The notes: generated by a model from the letters alone, not told the origin. DNA of 64,000 nucleotides from Variovorax sp. KBW07 (GCF_003852515.1 NZ_QAJK01000004.1:1-64000); one strand, 5' to 3'. Shown: positions 17,727 to 27,586, counted from the first letter of the stretch. Numbers and translations: made by a program.

Positions 17727-20700
17727 ATGAACGTAGCTTCGATCAAACAAAACAAATGGGTGCGGCGTGGGATCGTCGCGTTGCTGGTTCTCCTGGCCTT
17801 CTGGGTCATCGCCTGGCTGGCGGTCCCGCCCATCGCCAAGAGCCAGCTCCAGAAGATCGCGAGCGAGAAGCTCGGCCGGCAAGTAACAGTCGGCAAGATC
17901 GATTTCAAGCCCTGGACGCTCGAGCTCACGCTGAACGACCTGCGCATTGCCACCGCCGATGGCAGCAAGCCGCAGGTGGCCATCCAGCGCATCTACGCCG
18001 ACGCCGAACTGCAGTCGCTGTTTCGCCTTGCGCCGGTCATCGACGCGGTGACGGTCGACGGGCCCGCCATCCTGCTGACGCACCAGGCCGACGGCAAGTA
18101 CGACATCGACGACATCCTGGCCAAGCTCTCGGCCGGCCCGCCGCCCGACCCGAACGCCAAGCCGGCGCGCTTTGCCATCTACAACATCGCCATCAACGGC
18201 GGCTCGGTCGACTTCGACGACCAGACCGTCAAGCGCAAGCACGAGCTGCGCGAGTTCGTGCTCAAGGTGCCTTTCCTGAGCAACCTGGCCTCGAAGCGCG
18301 ACATCAATACCGAGCCCAAGCTGGCCTTCACGCTGAACGGCAGCAAGTTCGATTCGGCCGCCTTCACCACGCCCTTTGCGGACAGCCGCAAGACCGACGC
18401 CCACGTGCAGTTCAAGGGCCTCGACCTGGTGCCGTACCTCGGCTACATCCCCGGCGGCTTGCCGGTGCGCCTGCAGTCGGGCAGCCTGGATGCCGACCTG
18501 AAGATCGGCTTCGAGCAGGGCGCCGCCACCGGCCTGAAGATCACCGGCACCGTCGAGGCCCACACCACCAAGGTGGCCGATGCGCGCGGCCGCGACCTGC
18601 TGGCCTTCGAGTCGCTGAAGCTGGCACTGGCCGACGTGCGCCCGCTGGAGTCGGTGTTTCACCTGAGCGAAATCGCCCTGGTCAACCCGCAGCTGGCGGT
18701 GGCGCGCGACGCGGCCGGCCAGCTCAACCTGCTGGCCACCGACCCCGCCACCGGCGCGACCGAAAAGGCCGCGCCTCTGCCCGCCGCCAAGCCAGATGCT
18801 CCTGCTCCTGCCGCGAAGCCGGCCGAAAAGCCCGCGCTGAAGGTGCAGGTCGACAAGGTGGCCCTGAGCGGTGGGCGCATCGGCTGGCGCGATGAAACCG
18901 TCAAGCCGGAGGCGGCCGTCGATGTGACCGAGCTCGGCCTCGACGTCACCGGCGTCGCGTGGCCGATGGAAAAGCCGGCCGAGTTCAGCGGCAGCACAGC
19001 CATCGCCGGCGCGAGCCTGAAGTTCAAGGGCACCGCCACCGACAAGGTGGCCGACGTGCAGACCGAGGTCGATGCGCTGCCACTGTCTCTGGCCGCGCCT
19101 TACCTGGCGCAGAGCCTGGAGCCCACGCTGGACGGCAAGCTCAGCGGGCAGATCGACATTGCCTGGGCCCAGCCCGACCTCAAGTTCAAGGCGCGACGGC
19201 TGGCTGCCGATGGCCTGGCGCTGACGCAGGCCAAGACCGCGCTGGCCAGCGTCGGCCGCTTCGAGCTGGTCGACGCCGAAGTCGACATGACGAAGCACAC
19301 CTTGAATGTGGCCTCGTTCACCGCGACCAACCCCAAGGTGCGCATCGAGCGCGACAACGAAAAGCGCTGGATGTTCGAGCGCTGGCTCAAGACGCCGGCC
19401 GGCGGTGGCGGCAAGGAAGCCGAGGCCAAGGTCGCCGCGCCCAAGCCCGCCGCGGCCGAAACGCCGCAGCCCGGCGCCAACACCAAGCCCTGGGCGCTGA
19501 CCATCGGCACGCTGGCGGTGGACAACGGTAGCCTCTCTTATTCGGACAAGGCGAGCAGCACGCCGGTGGCGGTCGAGATCACGGCGTTCAAGCTCAACGC
19601 CCAGAAGATCGCGCCCGACACCAACACCGTCTCGCCGCTGGAGGTGTCGGGGCGCATCGGCTCGGCGGGCCGCTCGGCCGACCCCGGCCGCTTCGACTAC
19701 AAGGGCAACCTTGTGCTGAAGCCGCTGGCGGCCGAGGGCCGGCTCGAAATCGCGTCGTTCCCGGCGCACGCTTTCAAGGCCTACTACGCCGACGCGCTCA
19801 ACGTCGACATCCGCCGCGCCTTTGCGAGCTATCGCGGCACGGTGCGCTACGCGACCACGCCGGCGGGCATGAGCGTCAAGCTGTCCGGCGACACCGCGCT
19901 CGACGATTTCCGCGCCAACAGCGTGTCGCTTACCCAGTCGCCGGGGTTCGATCGCAACAACAACCAGCTGCTGAGCTGGAAGACGCTGAGCCTGCGCGGC
20001 CTGCAGGTCGGCATGGCGCCGAACACCGCGCCGACCGTCGATGTGCGCGAAACCACGTTGACGGACTTTTTTGCCCGCGTGATCGTCGACCCCACCGGCC
20101 GGCTCAACCTGTTGAACCTGACCAAGAAGGGCGAGGCCGAAGCCAACGCGGCAGCCGCCGCGGCAGGCGAAGCCAGCACGCGCAAGGGCCCGGGCGGCAC
20201 CACCACCACGACCCGCACGGCGCCGCAGCCCAAGGCAACGGGCGGCGCGCCGGTTTCGGCCGAAAACATGGTCGGCGGAGCGCCCGAGCCCGCCAAGCCG
20301 GTGGCAGCTCCCGCGGCGGTGGCCGCCGCGCCCGCTGCCGATGCGGGCCTGGCACCGGTCATCAACTTCGGTCCGATGAGCCTGGTCAACGGCAAGATCG
20401 ACTTCACCGACCTGTTCGTCAAGCCCAACTACTCGGCCGATCTCAGCGAACTGACCGGCAAGCTCAGCTCGTTCTCGTCGAACCCGCCGAAGGGCGAGGG
20501 CGGCCGGCCCGCGCTGGCCGACCTGGAACTGCGCGGCAAGGCGCAGCAGACCGCGGCGCTGGAAATCACCGGCAAGCTCAATCCGCTGGTCAAGCCGATC
20601 GAGCTCGACATCACCGCCAAGATGCGCGACCTGGACCTGGCGCCGTTGTCGCCGTACTCGGTGCGCTACGCCGGCCACGGCATCGAGCGCGGCAAGATGA

Positions 20701-21560
20701 GCATGGACGTCAACTACAAGGTGGCGCCCGATGGCCAGCTGACGGCCACCAACAAGCTGGTGCTCAACCAGCTGCAGTTTGGCGACGAGGTGGCGGGCGC
20801 ACCTGCCAGCCTCCCCGTGAAACTGGCGGTGGCCCTGCTGGCCGACCGCAATGGCGTGATCGACGTCGACCTGCCGCTCAGCGGCTCGCTCAACGACCCG
20901 CAATTCAGCGTCGGCCCGCTGATCTGGAAGGCTGTGGTCAACCTGATCGTCAAGGCCGTGACGGCGCCATTCAGCCTGCTCACCGGCGGCCTGGGTGGCG
21001 GCAGCGGCGAGTCGAGCGCCATCACCTTCGAGCCGGGCAGCTCGGCGCTCAGCGCCTCCGCCAGGGAGAGCCTGGACAAGGTCGTGAAGGCCCTGACCGA
21101 CCGGCCGACCCTGCAGATGACGGTCGTCGGCACTTCCAGCCTCGACAAGGAGCGCGACGCCTACCAGCGCCAGCGCGTGCGCCAGCTCACCCAGGCCGAG
21201 AAGCGGCGCGTGGCGGTGCGCGGCGGGCAGACCGGCACGGACGTACCGCCGGTCACCGATGCCGAGTACCCCGAGCTGCTGACCGCCGTCTACAAGCGTG
21301 CCGACATCACCAAGCCGCGCAACATGGTCGGGCTCGCCAAAGACCTGCCTGTGAAGGAAATGGAAAACCTGTTGCTCGCCAGCGTGCCGGTCGATGAAGA
21401 ATCGATGCGGCAACTGGCGGTGGAGCGCGGCGCCGCCGTGCGCGACTACCTGCTGGCGCAGAAGCTGCCGAGCGAACGCCTGTTCCTCGGCGCGGTGCGC
21501 ACCACGGCCAGCGGCTCCGACTGGAAGCCGGGCGCCGAGCTCAGCCTGACGATGAAGTAA
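17727..21560 (+). CDS. DUF748 AsmA-like envelope protein
   Basis: This 1,277-residue protein has a basic N-terminus, one membrane helix (about 15-35, GIVALLVLLAFWVIAWLAVPP) and a very long predicted periplasmic body of repeated amphipathic beta segments, for example LGRQVTVGKIDFKPWTLELT. This is the AsmA-like/DUF748 pattern. AsmA-family proteins are linked to phospholipid transport to the outer membrane. Ala/Pro-rich linkers occur near 350-375, 570-590 and 810-870. The last 200 residues, beginning ITFEPGSSALSASARESLDKV, resemble an OmpA-like domain. ATG 17727 is preferred over an in-frame TTG at 17709. Confidence 0.85.
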   Translation: MNVASIKQNKWVRRGIVALLVLLAFWVIAWLAVPPIAKSQLQKIASEKLGRQVTVGKIDFKPWTLELTLNDLRIATADGSKPQVAIQRIYADAELQSLFRLAPVIDAVTVDGPAILLTHQADGKYDIDDILAKLSAGPPPDPNAKPARFAIYNIAINGGSVDFDDQTVKRKHELREFVLKVPFLSNLASKRDINTEPKLAFTLNGSKFDSAAFTTPFADSRKTDAHVQFKGLDLVPYLGYIPGGLPVRLQSGSLDADLKIGFEQGAATGLKITGTVEAHTTKVADARGRDLLAFESLKLALADVRPLESVFHLSEIALVNPQLAVARDAAGQLNLLATDPATGATEKAAPLPAAKPDAPAPAAKPAEKPALKVQVDKVALSGGRIGWRDETVKPEAAVDVTELGLDVTGVAWPMEKPAEFSGSTAIAGASLKFKGTATDKVADVQTEVDALPLSLAAPYLAQSLEPTLDGKLSGQIDIAWAQPDLKFKARRLAADGLALTQAKTALASVGRFELVDAEVDMTKHTLNVASFTATNPKVRIERDNEKRWMFERWLKTPAGGGGKEAEAKVAAPKPAAAETPQPGANTKPWALTIGTLAVDNGSLSYSDKASSTPVAVEITAFKLNAQKIAPDTNTVSPLEVSGRIGSAGRSADPGRFDYKGNLVLKPLAAEGRLEIASFPAHAFKAYYADALNVDIRRAFASYRGTVRYATTPAGMSVKLSGDTALDDFRANSVSLTQSPGFDRNNNQLLSWKTLSLRGLQVGMAPNTAPTVDVRETTLTDFFARVIVDPTGRLNLLNLTKKGEAEANAAAAAAGEASTRKGPGGTTTTTRTAPQPKATGGAPVSAENMVGGAPEPAKPVAAPAAVAAAPAADAGLAPVINFGPMSLVNGKIDFTDLFVKPNYSADLSELTGKLSSFSSNPPKGEGGRPALADLELRGKAQQTAALEITGKLNPLVKPIELDITAKMRDLDLAPLSPYSVRYAGHGIERGKMSMDVNYKVAPDGQLTATNKLVLNQLQFGDEVAGAPASLPVKLAVALLADRNGVIDVDLPLSGSLNDPQFSVGPLIWKAVVNLIVKAVTAPFSLLTGGLGGGSGESSAITFEPGSSALSASARESLDKVVKALTDRPTLQMTVVGTSSLDKERDAYQRQRVRQLTQAEKRRVAVRGGQTGTDVPPVTDAEYPELLTAVYKRADITKPRNMVGLAKDLPVKEMENLLLASVPVDEESMRQLAVERGAAVRDYLLAQKLPSERLFLGAVRTTASGSDWKPGAELSLTMK

Positions 21561-21643
21561 CCAGGAGCGGGCTGCGGGGACTTGGTTTTTTCCTTCAGCT
21601 TGCTATATATGTAGTCCGTTAATCTCTCCGCCCACGACCCCGC

Positions 21644-21680
21644 GTTGGCCGCCGTTCCGCAACGGAATTCGGCGGCCAAC
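21644..21680 (+). promoter_or_regulatory. Long GC hairpin before the DUF349 gene
   Basis: An 11-bp stem GTTGGCCGCCG / CGGCGGCCAAC extends into an inner TTCCG / CGGAA stem with loop CAA. A second perfect hairpin GCGCCGGC-CTTT-GCCGGCGC lies at 21706-21725. There is no clear U-tract after the first, and the second is followed by CTTCGCTTTCT. They may be terminators for the DUF748 gene or leader structures of the DUF349 gene. Confidence 0.5.
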
Positions 21681-21760
21681 CGCAAGTGGGTGAAAATGTC
21701 GATGTGCGCCGGCCTTTGCCGGCGCCTTCGCTTTCTCTACTAAGACAACGATTTCGCGCA

Positions 21761-24652
21761 GTGACCTCTAATTCTTCCAAGCCACACGACCTTCAGGCCC
21801 TCGACACGCTCACCGGCGGCGCCTTCACCGCGCCGACTTCCGGCGAGCGCGCCGCGCGCATCCGCGACTGGCTCGCGGGCAACCCCGCGCCCGAGCAAAT
21901 GCAGGAAGTCTTCAAGGAGTTGAGCGGTCGCGACAAGGGCGCCGCGCGCCTGCTGCGCGAAAAGCTCGACGAGCTCAAGCGCGCCAAGGGCCAGGAAGCC
22001 ATTGCCGCCGAATGGGCGCAGAAGGCCGAGGCGCTGCTGGGCCAGTCCAAGCTCAACATCGCCGATGCACTGGCCTGGCAGCGCGACGCCGCCAAGGCCG
22101 GCGCACCGCTGTCGCGCGAACCGCTGGCCGGGCTGAAGCTCAAGCTGGCCGAACGCGTGAAGGGCATCGAAGACCTGCAACACCGCGCCCAGGTGCACCG
22201 CGAAGCCGCCGTATTGCTGGCACAGCGCTTCGAAGTGCTGTCCACAAAGGGCTGGCAGGACGCCCTGGCCGCGGAAGAATCGCTGCGCGCCGACGTCACC
22301 CACTGGCAGCAGCAGGCGACCGAGATCACCTCCGACGCCAACTGGAACAGCCTGGACGCCAAGTTCGCGCCCCAGCTCGAATCGTCGAAGTCGCAACTGC
22401 TGGTGGTGTCCGATGCATTCCATGGCGCGCTGGCCCTGGCCATTGCCGCCGCCGCCGACGCAGCGGCCCCGCTGCCGCCCGTGCCCGTGTGGGCCGACGA
22501 ACTGCGCGCCGCGCGTGGCGAAGTCGTGGCCCCCAAGCCTGCCGCACCCGCCCGCCCCGCCGCGCCCAAGGTCGACCCGGCCGTGCGCGCCGCGGCGCAA
22601 GACGCGGTGCAGGCTGCGCTGGCCAAGCTCGAGCAGGAAACCGCCGAAGGCCACGGCAAGGCCAGCGCCGGTGCCGCCGCCGCGCTGCGCGCCGTGCTCA
22701 AGGAGCACGGCAAGCTGGTCGACGCACCGCTCGAAGCCCGCGTGCATGCCGCGCTGGTGGCTGCCGGCGAACTCGAAGGCTGGCAGCGCTGGAGCGCCGA
22801 CAAGGTCCGTGAAGACCTCGTCGCCAAGGCCGAAGGCCTGCTCAAGCGCCCCGAAGGCCAGGCCCTCGGCGGCCGCAAGATGCAGGAAACCCTGCGCTCG
22901 CTGCGCGACCAGTGGAAGCAGGCCGACCAGGGCGGCGTGCCGAACCACGCGCTGTGGAAGCGTTTCGACGAAGCTTGCAACGAAGCCCACAAGGTGGTCG
23001 AGGCCTGGCTCGAGAAGGTCCGCGCCGACGCGGCCGAGCACCGCGCGCACCGCGTGGCGCTCATCGAAGAGGTCAAGGCCTGGGCTGCCGAGCATGCCGC
23101 CGCGTCCGACCTGAAGGCGCACAACCGCGCGCTGCACCAGTTTGCCGACCGCTGGCGCGATGCCGGCCATGTGGGCGAGAAGGTGTTTGCCGAGCTGCAG
23201 CCGCTGTGGAACGAAGCCTTCGGTGCCGCCCGCGCACCTTTCGAGACGGCGCAAAAGGCCAGCCTCGAACGCCGCCAGGCCATGATTGCCGAGGCCGTCG
23301 ATTTGGGTGCCCAGCCGATGCTGCGCATCGATGCCGTCAAGGCGCTGCAACAACGTTGGCAGGCCGAGGCGCAGAGCGTGCCGCTCGACCGCCGCCATGA
23401 ACAGAAGCTGTGGGACGCCTTCCGCGCACCCATCGACGAAGCCTTCAACCGCAAGACCGCCGAGCGCGAAAAGGCCTCGTCGGCCATGAGCGAACACGAC
23501 CGCCATGTGCTCGACGCCTCCAAGGCCCTCGATGCCGCCAATGCCGGCGGCGACGTGCAGAAGATTCGCGCCGCCATCGCCCGCCTCGAAGGCGCGCTGC
23601 GTGGCGAGGCACCGCCTCCGGCACCGAAGGCCGAGCAGCCGCGCGCGGCTGCTGCCACGAGCGACGGCCCGTCCGCGGGCGCGACCGATGTGATGGCTCC
23701 CGGCCAGGCGGCCGCTGAATTCGGCGAAAGCGCCCAGCAGGCGCCGAGCCCGAGCGACGCTGAAGCATCGCCGGCAGCCCATGCCGACGCCGCGCAAGCT
23801 GGTGCACCCGATCTCGTGGCTCCCGCCGACGGCGCCGACGCCTCGGCACGCGCGGACAGCGAGGCGCATGACGCCGGTGAAGCCGCCGCCGTCGAAAGCG
23901 CGGCCCCGGCTGCCGCACCCAAGGCAGCGCCGAAGCCCGTCGTGGCCATGCGTGGCGACGACCGTCCCAGCAGCAAGAAGAACGAGGCAGCACCCGCTGC
24001 CCGCGGTGGCCCAGGTGCCCGTTTCGGCGACCGCCGCGACGGTGGCCGTCCAGGCCCTGGCGGCCCGGGTCGTCCGGGTGGCGATCGCGGCGCGCCGCGC
24101 TCCGATGCACGCGGTGACCGTGGCGCTCCGGGCGGCCCCGGTGGCCGCTTTGGCGACCGTCCGCCGCGCTTCGAAGACCGCGGCCCGCGATTGGGCGATG
24201 CCGCCTTCCGCGCGCAGCGCGAAGCGCTCGAACGTGCCGACATGGCGCTGCGCAAGCTGGCGGCCCAGGCGCACGGCGAAGCGTTGACCCAGGTGCTGGG
24301 CGCGTGGGAGCAGCGCGACGCGACGCGCCTGCCGAGCGTTCAGGAACTCGGCCGCGCGGTTTCGCCCGTGGTGCGCAGCGGTTGGTCGCAAGCCATCGGC
24401 TCCGCGCCGAGCGCCGCCGCCAGCGATGCCGCCGAAGCGCTGCTGCGCCTTGAAATGGCCGCCGAAGTGCCGACGCCCGCCGAGCAACTCGATGCGCGCC
24501 GTGCACTGCAACTCAAGCTGCTGACCAAGCGTGGCGATCCGGCACCGGCGCAGACCTGGGGCCAGGACGCCGGCAAGGTGCTGGCCGCGGCACACGACGC
24601 TGCCAGTGCACGCCGCCTGCAGAACGCGCTGAAGGCGCTGCTGCGCAAGTAA
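21761..24652 (+). CDS. DUF349 protein with RGG-like low-complexity region
   Basis: This protein of about 963 residues is highly charged, Ala-rich and helical, with several DUF349 repeats in the first 640 residues (for example LRSLRDQWKQADQGGVPNHALWKRFDEACN). A disordered acidic/Ala region (about 640-760) leads into a Gly/Arg/Asp-rich stretch (about 770-840, repeats like GGRFGDRPPRFEDRGPR) and then a conserved helical C-terminal domain. The function is unknown; DUF349 proteins have been linked to RNA or translation only by analogy. The GTG at 21761 (MTSNSSKPHDLQ) is my preferred start; an in-frame GTG at 21686 would add 25 residues from a region rich in hairpins. Confidence 0.85.
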   Translation: MTSNSSKPHDLQALDTLTGGAFTAPTSGERAARIRDWLAGNPAPEQMQEVFKELSGRDKGAARLLREKLDELKRAKGQEAIAAEWAQKAEALLGQSKLNIADALAWQRDAAKAGAPLSREPLAGLKLKLAERVKGIEDLQHRAQVHREAAVLLAQRFEVLSTKGWQDALAAEESLRADVTHWQQQATEITSDANWNSLDAKFAPQLESSKSQLLVVSDAFHGALALAIAAAADAAAPLPPVPVWADELRAARGEVVAPKPAAPARPAAPKVDPAVRAAAQDAVQAALAKLEQETAEGHGKASAGAAAALRAVLKEHGKLVDAPLEARVHAALVAAGELEGWQRWSADKVREDLVAKAEGLLKRPEGQALGGRKMQETLRSLRDQWKQADQGGVPNHALWKRFDEACNEAHKVVEAWLEKVRADAAEHRAHRVALIEEVKAWAAEHAAASDLKAHNRALHQFADRWRDAGHVGEKVFAELQPLWNEAFGAARAPFETAQKASLERRQAMIAEAVDLGAQPMLRIDAVKALQQRWQAEAQSVPLDRRHEQKLWDAFRAPIDEAFNRKTAEREKASSAMSEHDRHVLDASKALDAANAGGDVQKIRAAIARLEGALRGEAPPPAPKAEQPRAAAATSDGPSAGATDVMAPGQAAAEFGESAQQAPSPSDAEASPAAHADAAQAGAPDLVAPADGADASARADSEAHDAGEAAAVESAAPAAAPKAAPKPVVAMRGDDRPSSKKNEAAPAARGGPGARFGDRRDGGRPGPGGPGRPGGDRGAPRSDARGDRGAPGGPGGRFGDRPPRFEDRGPRLGDAAFRAQREALERADMALRKLAAQAHGEALTQVLGAWEQRDATRLPSVQELGRAVSPVVRSGWSQAIGSAPSAAASDAAEALLRLEMAAEVPTPAEQLDARRALQLKLLTKRGDPAPAQTWGQDAGKVLAAAHDAASARRLQNALKALLRK

Positions 24653-24704
24653 GGTACGGGGCCCGGCTGCAACCAGCAGCCGAGGGAGCCTCAAGGCCAT
24701 GAAA

Positions 24705-24728
24705 AAAGGAGCCCCGCGGGGCTCCTTT
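24705..24728. terminator. Bidirectional terminator
   Basis: Perfect stem AGGAGCCCC / GGGGCTCCT is flanked by AAAAAA on one side and TTT...TTTTT on the other. It separates the convergent DUF349 gene and the membrane-protein gene at 24763. Confidence 0.9.
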
Positions 24729-24762
24729 GCTTTTTCGGGGGAGGGCATGCCTCCCGTTTGCG

Positions 24763-25359
24763 TCAGGCCTTTTCGCCAATCACCGGCGTCTGCACCGCCG
24801 CCGCTTGTTCCGCCGCGTAGCCGCTGGCAATCTTGCGCCGGATGAGCAGCCCGCCGATGCCCAGAAGCAGCGCGAGGGCGCCGACGATCAGCGTGCCCTT
24901 GTCCGTGGCGCTCGATGCCGTGGCCTTGTCCTTGACTTCCATGATCTTCTGCACGTCGGCCAGCGCAACCACCGGCTGGCCCTTGAGCTTGACTTCGTAG
25001 ACCAAGTTGTTGTCAGACGGGTCGACGCGAACCTCCACGGCCTCGTCGATCAGCGGCTCGAGCTTCTTGCGGCCGACTGCGTAGTCGACGCGCCATTTCT
25101 CGGTGCTGCCATCGGCCAGCTTGGCGTCGAGCACGAAGTAGTGCCGCGTGGTGCTGCCGCCGCGGCGGCGCTTGGTGGTTTCGGTGATCTCGCTGCCGCT
25201 GACGATGGTGCCGCTCTTGGCAACCAGGTCTTCCACCGCAGTGCCGTGCGTGTCGGCGCCGGCCTTGATCTGCGCGTACGCTGCCCACCCCAGGATGCCG
25301 ATGCCGAACAGCAGTGCGATCCATGCCTTCCCGGTGAGCTGATAGAACCAATCCCTCAT
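24763..25359 (-). CDS. Hypothetical two-helix membrane protein
   Basis: This 198-residue protein is not recognised with certainty. One hydrophobic segment lies near the N-terminus (about 11-29, KAWIALLFGIGILGWAAYA) and one near the C-terminus (about 156-174, GTLIVGALALLLGIGGLLI). The 125-residue stretch between them resembles the beta-rich domain of DUF3592-like proteins (GTIVSGSEITETTKRRRGG...HYFVLDAKLADG). Both ends are probably cytoplasmic with the middle outside, or the reverse. The ATG at 25359 is preceded by AAAGG. Confidence 0.7.
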   Translation of the reverse strand: MRDWFYQLTGKAWIALLFGIGILGWAAYAQIKAGADTHGTAVEDLVAKSGTIVSGSEITETTKRRRGGSTTRHYFVLDAKLADGSTEKWRVDYAVGRKKLEPLIDEAVEVRVDPSDNNLVYEVKLKGQPVVALADVQKIMEVKDKATASSATDKGTLIVGALALLLGIGGLLIRRKIASGYAAEQAAAVQTPVIGEKA

Positions 25360-25446
25360 GTTGTTTACCTTTTTGGTGAGTTGTTAACCCACCAATGGTA
25401 AGGGGTGAATTGCTATCGATTGAGTAGCGAACTATCTAGGCTGAGA

Positions 25447-26244
25447 CTAGGTATGCGGCCGTTTAGGAAGAAAGAATTCATCGAAGAGCGCAAGCACTTC
25501 GGGAAAGTCGCGGCCGAACGCCGCGCGGTTCACGAAGTAGGCCTCGCAGGCCACCGCGAAGAACTCGCTGAGCGACGTCGCGCCATAGGCATCGAGCCAT
25601 GGCGGTTCGGCGCCGAAGCGGTCGGCCAGGATGGTTTTTTCGCGGAAGTCTTCGTAAGCGGGCTTCAGCACGGCCAGCCATGCGGTGCGGGAGTCGCGCG
25701 CGCTGCGCTTGCCCGCGAAGCCGGATGGCAGCGGCGGGCAGCCGTTGGCATCGCCGCTGCGCATGTCGATCTTGTGGGCGAACTCGTGGATCACGACGTT
25801 GTAGCCGCGCTCGGTGGTGATGCTGCTTGCCAGCACGTCGTCCCAGCTCAGCATGACCGGGCCGCGCTCCATGGCTTCGCCGGCCACCACTTCGTTGTAC
25901 TCGTGCACCACCTGCGCTTCATCGACGAACTTGCGCTTGGCCACGACCTCGGACCGGTGCACGACGATGCCGACGAAATCGTCGTACCAGTTCAGCCCGC
26001 CCTTCAGGTGCAGCACCGGCAGCACGGCCTGGGCCGCGATGGCCAGTGCCACTTCGTTGGTGATGGTGAAGCCCTTGGCGCCGTGGAATTCCTTGTCGCG
26101 CAGGAACTCGGCCGACAGCTGCCGCAGCCGCTGCTGTTCGGCAAGGGGCCGGTCACCCAGGAAGGCGTAGCGGCTGAGCGCGGTCTGCCATGCGGCTTCG
26201 GGAATCGGGGGCAGGGCGCGGAACCGGCGCAGCCACTTGAACAT
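25447..26244 (-). CDS. mtfA: MtfA-like zinc metallopeptidase (M90)
   Basis: This 265-residue cytoplasmic protein resembles E. coli MtfA, an aminopeptidase that also binds the glucose-repressor Mlc. The zinc site is visible as VVIHEFAHKID (HExxH) near residue 150, with a downstream glutamate in SLSEFFAVACEAYF. Flanking family blocks are LPVLHLKGGLNWYDDFVGIVV and GPVMLSWDDV. An in-frame TTG two codons upstream (26250) is less likely than ATG 26244. The gene lies 33 bp after lpxH. Whether an Mlc partner exists here is unknown. Confidence 0.9.
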   Translation of the reverse strand: MFKWLRRFRALPPIPEAAWQTALSRYAFLGDRPLAEQQRLRQLSAEFLRDKEFHGAKGFTITNEVALAIAAQAVLPVLHLKGGLNWYDDFVGIVVHRSEVVAKRKFVDEAQVVHEYNEVVAGEAMERGPVMLSWDDVLASSITTERGYNVVIHEFAHKIDMRSGDANGCPPLPSGFAGKRSARDSRTAWLAVLKPAYEDFREKTILADRFGAEPPWLDAYGATSLSEFFAVACEAYFVNRAAFGRDFPEVLALFDEFFLPKRPHT

Positions 26245-26277
26245 CGGCAATGGGCCTTGCGAGCGCAGCTGGCGCGG

Positions 26278-27054
26278 CTAGCGCAGGTCGACGCGCTGGG
26301 CGCCGGCGGTGGACAGGCAGAGCAGTTGCGCGCGCGGCGGATGCGCGGCGGCGTCCCAGTCGCTCAGCACGATGCGGCGCAGGCCGTTGCCCAGGTCGTG
26401 GTCGGCGGGGCGATGCGTGTGGCCATGCACCAGCGCGTGGGCGGAAGACTGCTGCAGCCATTGGCGCGCGGCGGCCGTGTCGACATCGGCCCAGACCATC
26501 GATGGATCGCGCTTGCGGTCTTCGCTTTGCACGCGCATGGAGCGCGCCAGCGCGCGGCGCTCTTCCAGCGGGCGGGCCAGGAATGCGGCCTGCCATTGCG
26601 GCGTGCGAACCTGCGCGCGGAACTTGAGGTATTCGGTGTCTTCCAGGCAGAGGATGTCGCCATGGCTCAGCAGCCAGCGCTGGCCGTGCAGCACCAGCAC
26701 CGTGGGGTCGTCGAGCAGCGTGAAGCCGCACTGGGCGGCCAACGCGGGGCCGACCAGGAAGTCGCGGTTACCGTGCATGAAGAACACCGGCAGCCGCTGC
26801 GCCGTGCGGCGCAGCAGTTCGGCGCACTGTGCCTCGAAGCCGGGCTGGGCGGCGGCATCGTCGCCCACCCACACTTCGAACAGGTCGCCCAGGATGACCA
26901 GTGCATCGGCCGGCGTGGTCTGCAAATAGCCCTGCCAGGCCTCGAAGGTGGCGGGTTCGCCGGCCTGCAGGTGCAGGTCGGATATCAGGTCGACGGTGCG
27001 CCACGCGGGCGGCGCCACCAGCTCGTTGAAAGCCGGGTTCGCCACCGTGGTCAT
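26278..27054 (-). CDS. lpxH: LpxH, UDP-2,3-diacylglucosamine pyrophosphatase
   Basis: This 258-residue calcineurin-like phosphoesterase releases UMP to form lipid X in lipid A synthesis at the inner membrane face. Metal-binding blocks are all present: ISDLHL, LGDLFEVWVGDD, HGNRDFL, LLSHGD and HGHTHRP. The first 18 residues are an extension typical of Comamonadaceae. It lies 19 bp after ppiB, and a ppiB-lpxH pairing is common in Gram-negatives. Confidence 0.95.
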   Translation of the reverse strand: MTTVANPAFNELVAPPAWRTVDLISDLHLQAGEPATFEAWQGYLQTTPADALVILGDLFEVWVGDDAAAQPGFEAQCAELLRRTAQRLPVFFMHGNRDFLVGPALAAQCGFTLLDDPTVLVLHGQRWLLSHGDILCLEDTEYLKFRAQVRTPQWQAAFLARPLEERRALARSMRVQSEDRKRDPSMVWADVDTAAARQWLQQSSAHALVHGHTHRPADHDLGNGLRRIVLSDWDAAAHPPRAQLLCLSTAGAQRVDLR

Positions 27055-27073
27055 GCCGCGTCGCGCCTGTTCG

Positions 27074-27586
27074 TCATTCAGCGATGAGAACGGCCTTTTC
27101 GATCACCACGTCTTCGAGCGGCACGTCGTCGTGGAAGCCCTTGCGGCCCGTCTTCACGGCCTTGATCTTGTCGACCACTTCGCTGCCCTTGATGACCTTG
27201 CCGAACACGGCATAGCCCCAGCCCTGGGCCGACGGTGCGGTGTGGTTCAGGAAGCCGTTGTCGGCCACGTTGATGAAGAACTGCGCGGTGGCCGAGTGGG
27301 GTGCGCTGGTGCGGGCCATGGCGACGGTGTAGTTGTCGTTCTTCAGGCCGTTGTTGGCTTCGTTCTGGATTTCGGCGCCGCTTGGCTTTTGCTTCATGCC
27401 GGGCTCGAAGCCGCCGCCTTGCACCATGAAGCCGGGGATCACGCGGTGGAACACGGTGTTGTCGTAGTGGCCTTGCTTGACGTACGAGACGAAGTTCTCG
27501 GCCGACTTCGGTGCCTTCTCGGCGTCGAGTTCAAGCGTGATCACGCCGTAGTTCTTGATGTGCAGTTCGACTTGGGGGTTGCTCAT
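27074..27586 (-). CDS. ppiB: Cyclophilin-type peptidyl-prolyl isomerase, cytoplasmic
   Basis: This 170-residue cyclophilin has no signal peptide. Active-site blocks are [27 protein letters not shown] and [12 protein letters not shown]. It catalyses cis-trans isomerisation of prolyl bonds during protein folding. It lies 27 bp after a second cyclophilin gene that has a signal peptide; the two share long stretches such as [11 protein letters not shown] and look like an old tandem duplication with separate cell locations. Confidence 0.96.
   Translation of the reverse strand: MSNPQVELHIKNYGVITLELDAEKAPKSAENFVSYVKQGHYDNTVFHRVIPGFMVQGGGFEPGMKQKPSGAEIQNEANNGLKNDNYTVAMARTSAPHSATAQFFINVADNGFLNHTAPSAQGWGYAVFGKVIKGSEVVDKIKAVKTGRKGFHDDVPLEDVVIEKAVLIAE

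Noticed and set aside
17568-21413. Very long open frame antisense to the DUF748 gene
   Set aside because: High GC makes long antisense frames; it is His/Gly/Arg-rich without domains, while the plus frame has a signal anchor and family pattern.
21740-24748. Long open frame antisense to the DUF349 gene
   Set aside because: No recognisable domains; it crosses the bidirectional terminator at 24705.
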